From Protula sp. h YS-2021 (lineage: Eukaryota; Annelida; Polychaeta; Sabellida; Serpulidae): a stretch of DNA of 64,000 nucleotides. Below are positions 1 to 12,202 of this stretch, one piece after another. A program made the position numbers and the translations under genes. Each line of letters starts with the position of its first letter. Positions within the stretch are counted from its first letter, which is position 1. Location: NCBI GenBank assembly GCA_949752745.1, contig OX457029.1:11509511-11573510 (forward strand), in the 5' to 3' direction. Below the pieces are notes generated by a model. The model worked only from the letters and a program-made list of their open reading frames with translations. It made no database searches and had not been told where the DNA came from.

Positions 1-486
1 GCCGTTGGTTTTTCATATCATGGCACAAACTAATGACGAATTAAGAGTGCATGTAAGTTGACACTATTAATTTACTTTTTTCTATCTGTCCATTTCCTCT
101 GTTGTTGTATTTGTTGCTTTATGCTTTTTTTGTCTTCGATGTTTCTAATCTATCAAAGGACTGTTGGTCATATTTTGTTAGTTTTGAAATCATATTGTTA
201 CTGATTTATTAAACTGTTTTAATGTGTGTAATATTGGAGATAATATTGTGGCTAGTCGGTACAAAAAGCTGTAGATATCATTAGTTTGACCCGAAAGTGA
301 TATTTTTAAATTGTTAAAGAAATCTATAAAAACGTAAGGATTAATTGATTGAATTGTGGGATTACAAGCTGTATCAAAACTATAAATTTTCTTTTCCAAA
401 AGGAGCACTCTGCGTTTCGGGGCCATTTTAAAAAGTCATGAATACTGATAGTGGCCTCTTGGTACGTAGATGGCCCTCCCGGGGAT

Positions 487-660
487 GTCATATATTGTGT
501 TGTAAGGCATATAGTGTGTTGTAAGGCATATAGTGTGTTGTAAGGCATATAGTGTGTTGTGAGGCATATAGTGTGTTATAAGGCATGTAGTGTGTTGTAA
601 GGCATGTAGTGTGTTGTACGGCATATAGTGTGCTGTAAGGTATATAGTGTGTTGTAAGGC
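487..660. repeat. 19-bp minisatellite, about nine units
   Basis: About nine head-to-tail copies of a 19-bp unit (taaggcatatagtgtgttg), with scattered substitutions such as gcatgtag for gcatatag. Several overlapping minus-strand open frames across it are products of the repeat and are not treated as genes. The flanks (1-486 and 661-794) show nothing I can recognise. Confidence 0.95.
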
Positions 661-794
661 ACTGCAAGAAATTTTTTCCTAAACCGCACAAAACCTTAAA
701 CGGTTTAAGCTCAGAAAAATGCTGATATTCAAAGGGGGCTTAAAATAATTGTTTCTCTAACAAAGTTCATTTATATCAACTTAGTGAATGAAAC

Positions 795-1190
795 TTAATA
801 ATTCAAACGCCTTTTTATCACTTCTTTACGATATACATAATTTGGTAAATTTATAACATACAAAAAATTAGTAGCTAGTTTATTTTTTAAAGTTAAATAT
901 TGTTTACTTACGGAAAAGTACTGATCATGAAAACATCGAATAAATGGGTTTGGTACAGGTGAGCAGTGTCCTAGTATACTTGGCAGATATCCGATACGGC
1001 ACAGATGACAAAAAATTATATATAATGATTCAGTCACTTCAGGTCGTGGAGACGAATAAGTGTAAGTGTGGCAACTCGTTAATGGTGCTAACTGAGGTAC
1101 TCTTTGCGGATACTTAAAGGAAAATGTGGGTATCTCACCTAAAATTGACATTTCCTTCATATTTTCCCAGTTTAATGCTTGGATATACAT
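795..1190 (-). CDS. Unassigned open frame with a good splice donor
   Basis: A 131-codon minus-strand frame. Near position 912 it meets an excellent donor (TCC then GTAAGTA), so if real the exon would run from about 1190 down to 912 and continue to lower coordinates. The middle is rich in Cys, Pro and His, including a stretch reading GHCSPVPNPFIRCFHDQYF. I do not recognise a family and see no following exon before the left edge. It may be a chance open frame; the donor and the non-repetitive composition are the only reasons to list it. Confidence 0.18.
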   Translation of the reverse strand: MYIQALNWENMKEMSILGEIPTFSFKYPQRVPQLAPLTSCHTYTYSSPRPEVTESLYIIFCHLCRIGYLPSILGHCSPVPNPFIRCFHDQYFSVSKQYLTLKNKLATNFLYVINLPNYVYRKEVIKRRLNY

Positions 1191-2358
1191 TCAAAAATTG
1201 AAATGAAAAAGGGGGGTCACTGATGTTATAAGAAAAATAAAGACACTAAACATTCGCGTACTTTTACTATAGAAACTATTGGGAAAACCAAGAAATTTCA
1301 ATCAAAATGCAAAATTCACACATAATGACAATTGGCAATTAACTCATTTTTTTCTCTGTTTGAAGAAAACGTCATAAAAAATGTTTTAAGCAAATAAAAA
1401 ATATATGTCACCGTCTCAATAAGGAAATTATGCAATCTTTTTTGGCAAAATCCTATTGATACAATGGATATATGGTGAAAACAGTGTAATTCGATTTTAA
1501 TGGACAATATAGCAACACAGGCTCTTCTAGGAACAAAATATCAATACAGACCATTTTTGGACACGACCCTATTTTTCTTTGAAAAGAATTTTTCGATCTA
1601 GACGGATTTAGTAGTTTTTTATACTGTGTAAACATGGATTCAAACTCAGCGATATTTAATTTAATGCGCATTTCGGTCGCTAGATGACACCGAGATACCC
1701 GCATTTCCCTTTAATGGCGGTAAGTGAGCGACTCCTGGCGGATATTTAATAACTACTCTAATGACGTGTATTACCTGTTCGTGTTGTGAGCGCCTACAAG
1801 AATTATGGGCTCAAGCAAATTAATCGATGCAGAATTAATTTCGGGTGGTTCGAATCAAAATAAATGCATATGGTTATCTTGGGGGGGAGGTCAATAAACA
1901 AACATGTTATTCTTTACTGCCTTGTTCTGGGACTTGGTGGAGGTTGGTGGGTGAGCATAAAATCGACTGAAGGCATTACTACCATCTAAGACGATTTTGC
2001 AGTAAAATGTCGTATGGCATTGCCAATTACCTACAGTAGAGCAAACTCATTTTTATTTTAAAATGTTGGGAGTAAACATAAAAATGTTACGTATTGACTT
2101 ATTTGGAAAAGTTAAATTAAAATCACAATTGTATGATGGCGGGTATGGGAGCATTGGTTGGACTCCGACATAAGTTTAACCTCTAACAATGCCTTTCTAA
2201 CATAAGAAACCAATATAAATTTGATGGTAATGAAATTTGCATAGTTATCTTTACCTTCGAACGTATTAACTGGCACAAGAATGAAGCCAATTTTTTATGG
2301 TCTTGGTGTTAATTGACAACATCCAAGAACTTTTCATCCTCTATAACACTTTCAGTTA

Positions 2359-2910
2359 CTGGCCAAAACGTAACGTTTTCAATATTTTCTGAGTTTACCA
2401 CGACACCCTCTGCTAACAGGTTTTCCTAAAATTGTTACTTCAATTTGAAACAGAATGTACTTTTTTGGCTTCAGTATTAAATTTTGGCCTCTGAAACATT
2501 TCAAGTCTTTTCTGTAGCTTGCCAGATGGTTTGAAGCTTTTACCTAAACTATGATAACATCCAAATATACTAGCTCTTGTTTCCAGGTCACTCCTCTCAA
2601 AGCTAATTGTGTGACTCACTGAAAACAAGCTGAAGCATTTATTAGACCATAAGCCACACGGTTGGTTGAAAATGTAATCTTATGACAATTGTGAAGTCAG
2701 TTTGACAATATGCACTAGACAGGCCCATGTTACTGAACTCGTTGTCCGCTAACCTAATCACACACTCTTTGATCTTTGGAAGAGAAAAGATATTCTTTAC
2801 AGTCACTTGATTAAGCATTCGATAATCAACATACTAACCAACCGTATCGTCACGTGTATTGACTAAGACTGGGCAACTTGAGCTGTCACATTCTGAAAGA
2901 GATATAACAT
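2359..2910 (-). pseudogene. Ty3/gypsy reverse transcriptase remnant
   Basis: Four RT landmarks occur in the right order on the minus strand but in different frames. YVDYRMLNQVTVKN then FSLPKI (about 2834-2771) corresponds to the usual V-DYR-LN-T motif. AYGLINASACFQ (about 2655-2620) corresponds to the M-PFGL-NAP-TFQ motif. A palm/thumb stretch with GKSFK and a downstream RLEMFQR lies at about 2553-2463. AEGVVVNSENIENVTFWPV (about 2418-2359) corresponds to the thumb segment that ends in WP. The YxDD catalytic box is not recognisable: the equivalent position reads IFGCYHSLGKS. The copy is dead. Confidence 0.72.
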
Positions 2911-3581
2911 TCACGTCTAGCTTAGTTTGGAGGTATTTTTTCTTCTTCTTGAAATTTCATAATTTAGCGTTTTGGTTTCGCATTATTGGTGTGGACTTTA
3001 AAGTTTATTTTGTCAGAGTATCTGATGTCTGAGTCATTTAAAAAACGCTGGCAAATTCAATAAAGGTTTTACAATGTTCATTCTTCCTCGTCTATCAGTT
3101 AGTCTTAAATATATGTCTTTCAAATGATCTAAGCTTTCAAACAGTTTATCTTGTTTTATTTATGAACAGTCCTTCACCTTAATTGTGGCCTTCATTCCAG
3201 TCATCAAGATGTATCCTCTTCGTTTTTAATTACAACTGCATCTGCTTCAGTCGCTTTGCTTACATAGTGGTCTTTGTTTAAGTGCATGAAGTTACCTGTC
3301 GCATTTATTATATTGAAAAGAGCTTCTTTGTTCTTTTAGCTATATGTTCATAAGTAAGAGTGTTTTTTATATTCTTTCTGGGTCATAGTAAAGTCCTTGT
3401 TAGTGGAGATGTTGCCGGATCTTAGTGATTGGAGCTGTTACAGTCTCATTCTTCAGAGTAACTCCGCAAACTTCGTTTGGCACTTTTTGGGCCTGGATGT
3501 TGAGTTCTCAATGTGGTGCTCTAAATGAATTAAATAAATTGTTCCTGTAAGTTTTGACTGGTTTCGAAACTGCTGATACAG

Positions 3582-3645
3582 ATTCGGAATAAGAACTAAC
3601 CTCTGCGCCAATATCAATGATAGCATTTGTTTGAAAGCTGTTAAT
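3582..3645 (-). pseudogene. Retropepsin-like protease remnant
   Basis: The translated stretch NAIIDIGAEVS matches the active-site neighbourhood of retroviral-type aspartic proteases, usually A-L-I-D-T-G-A. Here the Thr of the D-T-G triad is Ile (D-I-G, codons at about 3607-3615), and the frame does not extend to a full protease. It sits between the gag-like and RT-like remnants, as expected for Ty3/gypsy pol. It is inactive as it stands. Confidence 0.6.
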
Positions 3646-5299
3646 CTTTACGGCATCTTTACGGCATTTAGATTGTTTATCCTACCAGCCTTGAAAAAAG
3701 AAAATTTTTCTTACGTTCGTACTGTAGGCTATCAAACTAGACTTCCTTTCAGTTCTTTCTTTGTGGAAGCACACTATGCCTCCTCATTGTTCGGCGGTTG
3801 GGCATCTTCAGCTTGTTTGGGTCTTCAAAACGACCTGTGTTTGGTAACTGAGGAATGAGTGATGACGTTAACATCCGGTTTTCTGAAGAAGCTCCATCAT
3901 ATTGTTTTGCAGGTGTGCTTTTAGTTCTTTGATAACATCTTTACCACTTTTTAAATTGTTGTGCTTTATGTCTTGTTGCTACCCTTGTTTCTCTCATCTG
4001 ATTCGCCACTATAACTTTTACTTTTTCTCACATCGTTAACTCTTGCCTCTACACTTATATATCTCCTGGATTGTCTGTTCCAACTTCTATTTCTATATCT
4101 GTAATCAAAATAACTTCTAAAATCATTCTCTTAGCATCCCAGCCACTTCTGTATCTGTCTTCATTGTAGTTGTACATCTTAATTCTTTGTTCCCCTCTTC
4201 CTGTTCTACTTAGATTCCAATATGTAAAATTACGTCGTTGTGTCATACGTGGCATACGCGTACCCGCTATATTGTTTCCAATGTCAAGGTTATCACGATT
4301 GGTGCTCTTCTTTTCGAGCTCTTCTGCATCCTCTGCCTGTATTCCAATCTCTGCTTTCTTTTCGACTATTATGACCTTTCTTCTTGCATATATCCATTTT
4401 TTTTCTCTCCGCGTGCCGCCATATCTGCCATGCTATATTTGTTTTTCAGGAAGCTGCACTTCTGGCTCCCTTTTTGGAAATCTGAACTGTGACTGAAGCG
4501 CCGTATTTATCGTCCCAGTAATCTTGGCTGCCAGAGTATGCGTCTTTGATTAACTGATCAATTTTTCTGCAAGCTCTTTTAGGCTTTCAATAGTTAGTTG
4601 TTTGACAATTGCACATGATTGTGGCGCATGATTGTGATTGGATCATCTTTTGGACCAAACTGTTGCACAGACTTTTCGATAAAAGCTTGCAAATTATTTT
4701 ACTGGTGTCACTGAAGCTTTTGTTTCTGTTGTTTCTCCTTTGATGCTTTCATTGGGTTGCCTTCAGTTAGTATGTATCCTAGTATGAGCATTTATTGCAT
4801 TACATGTGTCATTTCTAGTTGCATTAGTTTTTTATCGCACAGATCTTGTCTCTTTGGTTTGTCTTATGATCCTATTGCTGATTTGTGAGAAAAAGATCCA
4901 TATCAATGATGTTTAGTAATACCATATTCGATAACTTCATTAGAAATTTTTAACGTGTTGTCTGATATTCTGCATCTTCGTTTTCTATTTTTTCTTCTAG
5001 TCTTATAATTCTGGAATCTTGTCTGTTGTTAGCAATAATATTGCTCTTGAAAGGGCGTTCTTGTCTACTTGTGGTTTAATTTCTTCTTCAAGAGTTATTT
5101 TATGTGTTTGAAAAAGATTGAGTAATTTCGAGCTAATCATGCAAATCTTTTTTAATTGGCCCGGGCTATTAATGTTGCAATATTTTAGCAGTTGTCGGGA
5201 AAATATAATAACTTGGTTTTATCAGCTGTGTTTATGTTCAGTTTCATGAATTGTTTGGCTTTGTTCGTCTTTAATTGAACGTTGGTATCTGTTTCTAAA

Positions 5300-8200
5300 C
5301 GCCAGTTTGTAGTTGCTTGGTGTCAATATAACTTTTATTAACTATTAGCAATGTATTTACAAATTTAGTTTTGCAAGTGAATATTTAAAGAAGAACTAAG
5401 TAAATAATTACGATAATGAAATACAATATAAATCAGGATACAGATGCCTACGCAAGAATTCCAACTACAGCACACTACCACAATTGTTCGATAGAAAACA
5501 GTACTAGGAGGCAGAAAATGTAATATTAATACAGTCAATGCACAAATACTTAATCGAATTTTCACTGGTTTACATTGAAAATGTGGAACGTTACAGATTA
5601 TTTTAATTATCAGGTCACAATAGTTGATTTTTGTACATATGTTTCGATTCAAATTGCCCTGGTAGATCTTCCAAATGTGTTATTTTAAATGTAATGAACT
5701 CAAGCAATGTGACAAAATTATTACAGAATTTCTCTCGAGTTTTTTTCTGTCGAGTTTTCTCTTGCTTTAGAATTTATCATAGTGATGGTGTTCAGAACAA
5801 AACATTATTTATTTGACGCCTTTTTAAAATAAAGAATTGTAAAATGTAGTTTTAATACGGTTTAATTTATTTTAATTTTTGCTATAGTTTATTTTTCAAT
5901 AATATTAACTATTGTATCAACACAAATGTTTACTTTGTCAAATTGCGAGTTTGCTTTAGGTTTTGTATTTCAATATTCACTAAATGATTGCAGAGTCTTT
6001 AAAAAGTGTAAAAAACTATCGACTTCGGATACCTTTGTTATATTTCCAAAATGTGTATAATGAGTATGCATAGGTGTATGTTTTTACATGTAATTTATTA
6101 ATATTGTCACAACAAGGAGTGGGGAAAGATTTTCAAAACATTTTCCCAAAAAGGTACAAAATATACCTTTAAAGAAATTGTTCACAGCTTTTTATTCTTT
6201 TTATTGCTTTAGTGAACGTAAAATTTAACAGGTCTATAAGTAAGTCTATAACTTCGTTTTAATGGTAACAAAAATAAATACCAATATGGGTAAAGCATTG
6301 CTCAATATACTCGACTCAAATACTTTTACAGTTCAATATTCCTGATATTCGAGGTTCCAAAGCAGGCTCACCTCTAGTTCCAATGAAGTAAAGACCGGCG
6401 GGGGTTTTCTTTGGTACTTTATTGAATATCCTCTCTTTTATATACATACCATAAATGATATTAATAAAACCTCCATCACAAGTTACACGAATCTTACTGC
6501 AAATCGGAACTAGATTAAAGGGATAACTAAATGTTTACTTTTTTATATATTTTTTATATAAATTTTTATTTATGTTATATAAATATCAACAGATATTTTC
6601 CGCTCAGTCAGGTGTCTGATCATATTTAACAATATGATGCATAAATATACACTTAATTAAACAACTTATTAAAAGTCGATTTGGTTTGAGGTGTGTACCT
6701 AATTTTAAGGTCAGGCCTATTTTTCTGCAATTTTCTCAAGAGGATCCCCAAAAGATATTTTAAAAATTGGATCCAAATTTTCTGCCTTAAATGCTGGGCT
6801 ATTTTTTGCATCATAGCAAAGGCATTTTCAAGAGATCCCTTTCCTTGAAAAATTTATTACAAAATTGTAGGATTAGAAGTATTCTAAACATTGGCTCTGA
6901 AATAGAATCGTGTCATTTAGCCCATTTTTGGAGGATTTTCCAAAAAGAATCACTATTGGAAAAACAACTCCCAAGTGAACATGAACATTTAAAAACAATG
7001 AATATTAATTGATAGAGAAGCCTTATGCATGAAAACTTTACATATAGAGGACGCATGACCACCAACCCTTATTCACTAATGTCACCAGATAACTCTACAA
7101 AGTCCACAGGTATAAGAGCATTGTGAACATCGAGTAACAACTATGCAGCGACGTTCCGCTTAACGTTTTAACAAATATTTTCTTATCAAGAAATATATAA
7201 GTTAAGCATATTCTGCTTTATACCACAATCTTTGCGGTAATTTATTTTTTAACTGTGTTATTATTTTTCGCAAATTATGCAAAACATTTAGGACATATGT
7301 CACTCTTAATCGCAGGAAAAGAAAAAAAAACAATAGGACACAATGCCACATATGTCCACAAAATATACTATCAATAAATTGATGTTGATTTCATCAATTT
7401 ATATTTTTTATTTTTGAATAAAAATTTATTTTTAAGGTCAATAATCCCAATAATTGCCTTTTCAATGTGAAAATGTAATTTCACAGAATAAAAAGTTTTA
7501 GAAAGTTACTGGTGGATAGTGGATATAACATATATAGATATGTAAGTATTTTGTAAACAACACATTAAAGCAAAGTTTAATTCTGCTTTAAGATATGTGT
7601 GTATTTGTTTGAAAGGTGCGGTTGGCTAGATTTTTGTCAAATGGAATAGAGATAGCTCACGGATCTGGTTTTTGTGTCTTTGATATGAATAATGTAAAAG
7701 ACCTGTGAATGAACTACCCACTTTTAATGATCGAATTATACTGGGGTAAATTCCTGGTGAACTTAAACACAGATAAACAAATATGACTCTTGTCTTAAAT
7801 GTTATTTGGTCAATTATTCATATATGTGGTGTGTGATATTTTACAACATTTAACCTATGCCCTGTAGATATCGAGTCGATAAAGTAGAGTGAAAATTGTG
7901 TAGACCTTAATCCCAGTCCAATCAAGATATTTTTATCATATTTTCGATACCTTTTTTACCAATATGAAAATAGAAGGCTCCTGTTTATATATATGTTTCG
8001 AAGGAGAAGAACTTATATTGTTAATGTCAGTGTGAGTAAGGGTAAGCATGCTTCAAAATCAATTAAAATACTACCAGTCGCCCAGTCCCTTTTGTAACAT
8101 TTATAAAACCCTTAGATGTCAGTTTTTGCTTGTGTTCGTCAATACATGATGCTTTACTCTATATAGATTTTAGACAAACATTGTAAATGTTTCCACTTTA

Positions 8201-9595
8201 AGTCATGTTCGCTACCCAAGTATGTTTTATTGGTAAACGTTATAATCACTATCTTTTAAGCAAACCTATCCTCACGTCATTTTATTTATTTTTTTAAGAT
8301 ATAGAATAAGATTCCTTATTCTTTACTTTGACATGTTTAAGATTGAAGAGCCACTGAGTTAAAATATACTTTTGAACACAAAATAACACAACTCCGCCCA
8401 GCAGCACTTTACATAGCACTTGAGTTAAGGAATTAAAATAAAATTTCAGTCATCTTTAGTACATTTTGTAAATATGTGACAATTTTCTCACAGAAAACCT
8501 TTAAAAATCCCACTGTTTGAAAATAAAATTTCCTTACTTTTATAAATAATGTGATCCCATTATTAACAATAAAAGATTTAACTTTAAATCTGCAACAAAT
8601 TTAAGTAAAATTCTGTGTGTAATGTAATTTCTCCACGCCAGAAATGCCTAAGTACAAATAAAAGTAAATCTAGTTGTTTCAAACTAAAACATTCAAAACT
8701 AATAGTAAAAAACACTTCCTGAGAGTTAATTTCAGTCTACTTCAAAGCCTTCTTATTGACCATTTATCGGATCGACAACATTACCGTATGTTATGAAAAT
8801 GCCAAAAAGTGTTGGATTTGCATAATCAAGTTTCTTACTAACCAACGTGTAAGTGTATCTTTCATGCACACAAGTTTAATTTATCCTTTTAGCCTAAATT
8901 TCTTCCGAATCCCTATTATTATGTTTTCACCCCACCTCCACTAATCACCCTTCTCTAATTCCAAAAAATAAAATAAAATAAAATAAATAGTGCTTATTGG
9001 TTGGTTTCAGTTCTATTTTAGAAAACTGAAAATCTTTACAGCTCTTTTTAAAGCGTTCAGATCCCGTTTTTATTTTTTTCTGTTGTGTTCAACTAGCCTT
9101 ATGTCATGCATCATTTTCTAGAGTTAGAAGTGGATCGCCTTAAAAACTTTACTTGAAAACTTCATATGTGCTGCGTTTTGTACGCGAACAAAGTTTGTTC
9201 TTTTCATTGTGAGTCTCTAAATGTCTGTGTCTAAATGTCTCCGAAAATATGAAGAACTAAATATATAATGTAAAATCATGGGAATGAGGTAATTCTAAGG
9301 TCATGTAAACCTTCGAGTTATTTATTCTTGAAAACTGGAATTGCCAGTGTACCCAAAAGCAAACGCTCATGAACACAATAGCTCATTACGTATTAAGTTT
9401 TGTAACAGTGTGAAGTAACAAATTGCTTAAAACTATTCAAGCAGCAAATCAAAGGTCTACTTTAAGTAGCTAACTCTTTCTTATTTTGTTGTCTATTTTG
9501 ATCAATGTGCGCTGATTATATTTTTCAATCTTTTAGTTTGCAAAGTAAACGTATTTTTTAATTTGAACCTTTGTAATTGCTTTGCCTATATTCAG
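5300..9595. other. Non-coding AT-rich stretch
   Basis: No gene, tRNA or structured repeat was recognised. The open frames here (for example 5365-5652 minus, 6791-7012 plus and 8756-8944 plus) are short, AT-biased and lack paired splice signals, so they are treated as chance. A short AAAAT run lies at about 8965-8990. Confidence 0.6.
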
Positions 9596-9679
9596 AATTT
9601 AGTGGATCATCTCAATATTTCGAAGGACCATTTAGAACCAAACAGCATCTGCTTTACTGAGCAATTATTGGATCTGTAG
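9596..9679 (+). CDS. Candidate terminal exon, unassigned
   Basis: A pyrimidine-rich tract ending in TATATTCAG is followed by 27 in-frame codons and a TAG. The peptide begins NLVDHLNISKDHLEPN and ends FTEQLLDL. The acceptor is good, and the composition (acidic, Leu-rich, few AT-only codons) looks coding. No upstream exon with a matching phase-0 donor was found, and I do not recognise a family. An open stretch of this size can also arise by chance. Confidence 0.2.
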   Translation, partial: NLVDHLNISKDHLEPNSICFTEQLLDL

Positions 9680-9964
9680 TTGTATCATTCAAACCTGAGA
9701 GAATTTTGTAATGCTGGCTTGGACAGTCGCTACAGCGAATCTTGTTAGATCGGCAAATGCATTAGAAACTGCAATAGTTACTTCAGAGGTTTGATCTATA
9801 CATTTGATCTAATTGCATTTTGATTGTAACGTGAGGCTCATAAACAATAAATGAATAGTATACACCATACATTTGATTGATATTTGGACATTTTTCTCTT
9901 GGTAGAACTGATTCCACATGGAATTCCATCTGACGGAAGAGATGGGCTTCCATGGGCCAACTAA

Positions 9965-10095
9965 ACTAATAGATCCTGGTTGCCGCGTATAGCTGGATCC
10001 GAACCCAAAACCTCAGGATTACTTTCTGATTTAAGTCACAGGTAATTCTACCCATTCGAACCCGACACCTTAGTATTACCAGATTCCATCATGTA
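9965..10095 (-). mobile_element. tRNA-derived SINE-like fragment
   Basis: On the minus strand the sequence contains GTAATCCTGAGG followed by GGGTTCGGATCC, which resembles the anticodon-to-T-arm part of a tRNA including a B-box (GWTCRANNC). A second B-box-like GGGTTCGAATGGG lies upstream. The A-box half is poor and no cloverleaf can be closed, so this fits an old tRNA-derived SINE piece rather than a tRNA gene. Confidence 0.3.
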
Positions 10096-10700
10096 TTTTA
10101 TATTTTACATGATCTCGTGCATAATTAGAAAAGTTTTATGTTACAGGTTTCGGTGTTTTTGTCCAGAGGTAAAAATAAGACGACGAACAAGAAGTCCTCG
10201 GTTGGAGATAGTATTTTATAGTATTTTTTATTTTTAATATTATTCTCATCACATTTATTGTACTTTTGTTGTGCACTGATGAAGGAGCATCCCACATGTT
10301 TTGTCTACCAACACCAATGGGTACATTTTATTGCCACTCATTCCTTTAAACATAACAAGAATATGTGCTGACTTATACCAGAAAGCATTTGGCATTATAT
10401 ATTATAGATTTTGTATCACAAGCAAATACAAGATTATGGTGAAGGCGGGACGGCCAAAAAAGTATGGATGCCTTAGAAATTATATAAAATGAAAAAAATA
10501 AACGCTGTCCGAAAAGGCATAGATGATGTCATAATTCCCTAAAACAGTCTTCTCAACTGGAAATTGAAATATTATAGATATATGTTTTTCTGAAAGATTA
10601 CATAAAACAAACAAATTATTACACCGGATTATTCAAAAAATGCACAAAATATATCCTCAATGACTGTGCTTCCGATAGATTAATTTTATTATAGAAATAG

Positions 10701-10780
10701 AAACCACTAAAATGCTTCTTTGTCTAAAACGCTTTTAAAGAAACCACTAAAATGCTTCTTTGTCTAAAACGCTTTTAAAG
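10701..10780. repeat. Perfect 40-bp tandem duplication
   Basis: Two adjacent, identical 40-bp copies beginning aaaccactaaaatgcttctt. The absence of any mismatch in otherwise diverged DNA suggests a recent duplication. Confidence 0.97.
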
Positions 10781-11271
10781 AAACAGACATACCCAAACTG
10801 CAAACTCTGTTTAAATTGATATAATGATGTAACAAACATTAAGCATTAACCAGATGTTAAATATTTCAATTTTCAGAGGAAAAACGTCTGAGCACTGGAT
10901 CTTTGATAGTTGTCAGTGAGAAAATAAAGGGGAGACCTCGCAACAAAGGAAATATTGAACAAATCGAGCACAGATATAAATGCTTCCGTATCCAACAACA
11001 GTGTAACCGTGTGTTCGTTCGGGTTGACTTCTGTAGTAAACAACCGAAGGCCCGCCCATGCGCACTTGACTCCCTATATGCAAATTCATCGGTTTGTTTA
11101 CAACATATGTACAACTCAAAAGAATGGCCTGTCAGAGTATCTGTTCACAATCTTCTTCAAAATGAGCGATAATACGAGTTAACATTGTCAATTCCATTAA
11201 ATCACTTGTTTGACAGCCAACTGGGAAGAAAATGGAGTGAAGTGATATAATGCACCTCAATATTTGACCAG

Positions 11272-12202
11272 AAGGGCATAAATACTACAAACGTAAGAAA
11301 AAGTATCAGCCTTGCTTTTGGAGGCATCCGCTGTAAGGTCAAGGTTAGCCAATTACTTGCCGGAGTTGGTAAGTAATTCAAATATAAATAAACTCAGACC
11401 GGAAGCACGTGCATCTGTCACTTTCAGCCCCGAAAGAACAACAAGTTTCTGTAACTGTAACAGAAAATGTGACATCTGTCACCGAACGAACACAAGGTAA
11501 ATGATTTGACAGCCACAGACACCCCTTACAATCACACACCGAGCAACGTACTTTTGATTAATGGAACACCGACTGGCAGAAAGAACCAAAAACACTTCCA
11601 AATCTACTGTAAAATCTATTTAAACAATACAATAAAGAGATTAATATTATGCACAAATTCTATGTGAAATTTGTCAACATTACCCAACCACTAGACGATA
11701 CAGTGTGTCTGTTGTCACAGCTGCCGCAAACAAGAATAGAAATATTAAAAAGGGTGCTTAGTTTTATTATTATGTTATTAATTAACATTTTTTTAACTTT
11801 ATATGTACTTAATATGCTTGTCTGGTTGCTTGTTTATAGTTTGTTTTAATATCTATTAAAACAGCAGTTATCTTTCAACAAATCGTTAGATTTTTAATTT
11901 TTAAATCCATAATGGCTCTACATTGCATTTTATGCGTATCTTTCTAATGTGCGTCTAAATGCCCTCAGTGACTGAGGGTCTGAATATATGACTCTCCAGC
12001 CATCAGGCAAAATAAGTTTCTTTTCCCGTTGTGTTTCATTTAGTTTTGTTGTATAACTCTGATAACTCAAATTTTAGGCTCTATGTTAGTTGATGTTTAC
12101 GTCAATGCTACGTACTTGAACCAATTAACAACAGAAACACAGTCTAGGCTCACAGCTATGGGACATTCAAACATAGCCATACATTATGTCATACAACAAG
12201 GG
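11272..12202 (+). CDS. Candidate three-exon gene fragment, unassigned
   Basis: Three stretches join with matching intron phases. Exon 11272-11368 ends in phase 1 at G|GTAAGT. Exon 11428-11496 starts after CTTTCAG with two bases and ends CAA G|GTAAAT. Exon 12078-12202 starts after ATTTTAG with two bases, has only one open frame and ends GGG|GTAAGT. The middle exon encodes a Thr/Val/Glu-rich linker (VSVTVTENVTSVTE). The last exon reads LVDVYVNATYLNQL and then RLTAMGHSNIAIHYVIQQG. The latter half has the feel of a UBA-type helix pair (x-MG-x-S...), but this is a weak resemblance. The start of the first exon rests on a poor acceptor. No later exon (phase 0) was found on the plus strand before the sulfotransferase. 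Function unknown. Confidence 0.33.

Larger units (their letters stand above)
2270..5200 (-). mobile_element. Decayed Ty3/gypsy-type retrotransposon
   Basis: Read on the minus strand, this interval has the gag-protease-reverse transcriptase order of a Ty3/gypsy element, broken by many stops and frame changes. The gag-like part (about 5200-3700) holds a stretch reading QFGPKDDPITIM near 4640-4690. A protease-like and an RT-like remnant follow at lower coordinates. No RNase H or integrase could be followed below 2270, and no LTR pair was recognised. The interval is too degraded to be autonomous. The unrelated open frames on either strand (for example 4170-4496 plus) are treated as noise. Confidence 0.72.

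Noticed and set aside
1750..1860. tRNA-like sequence with ggttcgaatc
   Set aside because: Only a B-box-like word is present; no acceptor stem or D-arm can be formed.
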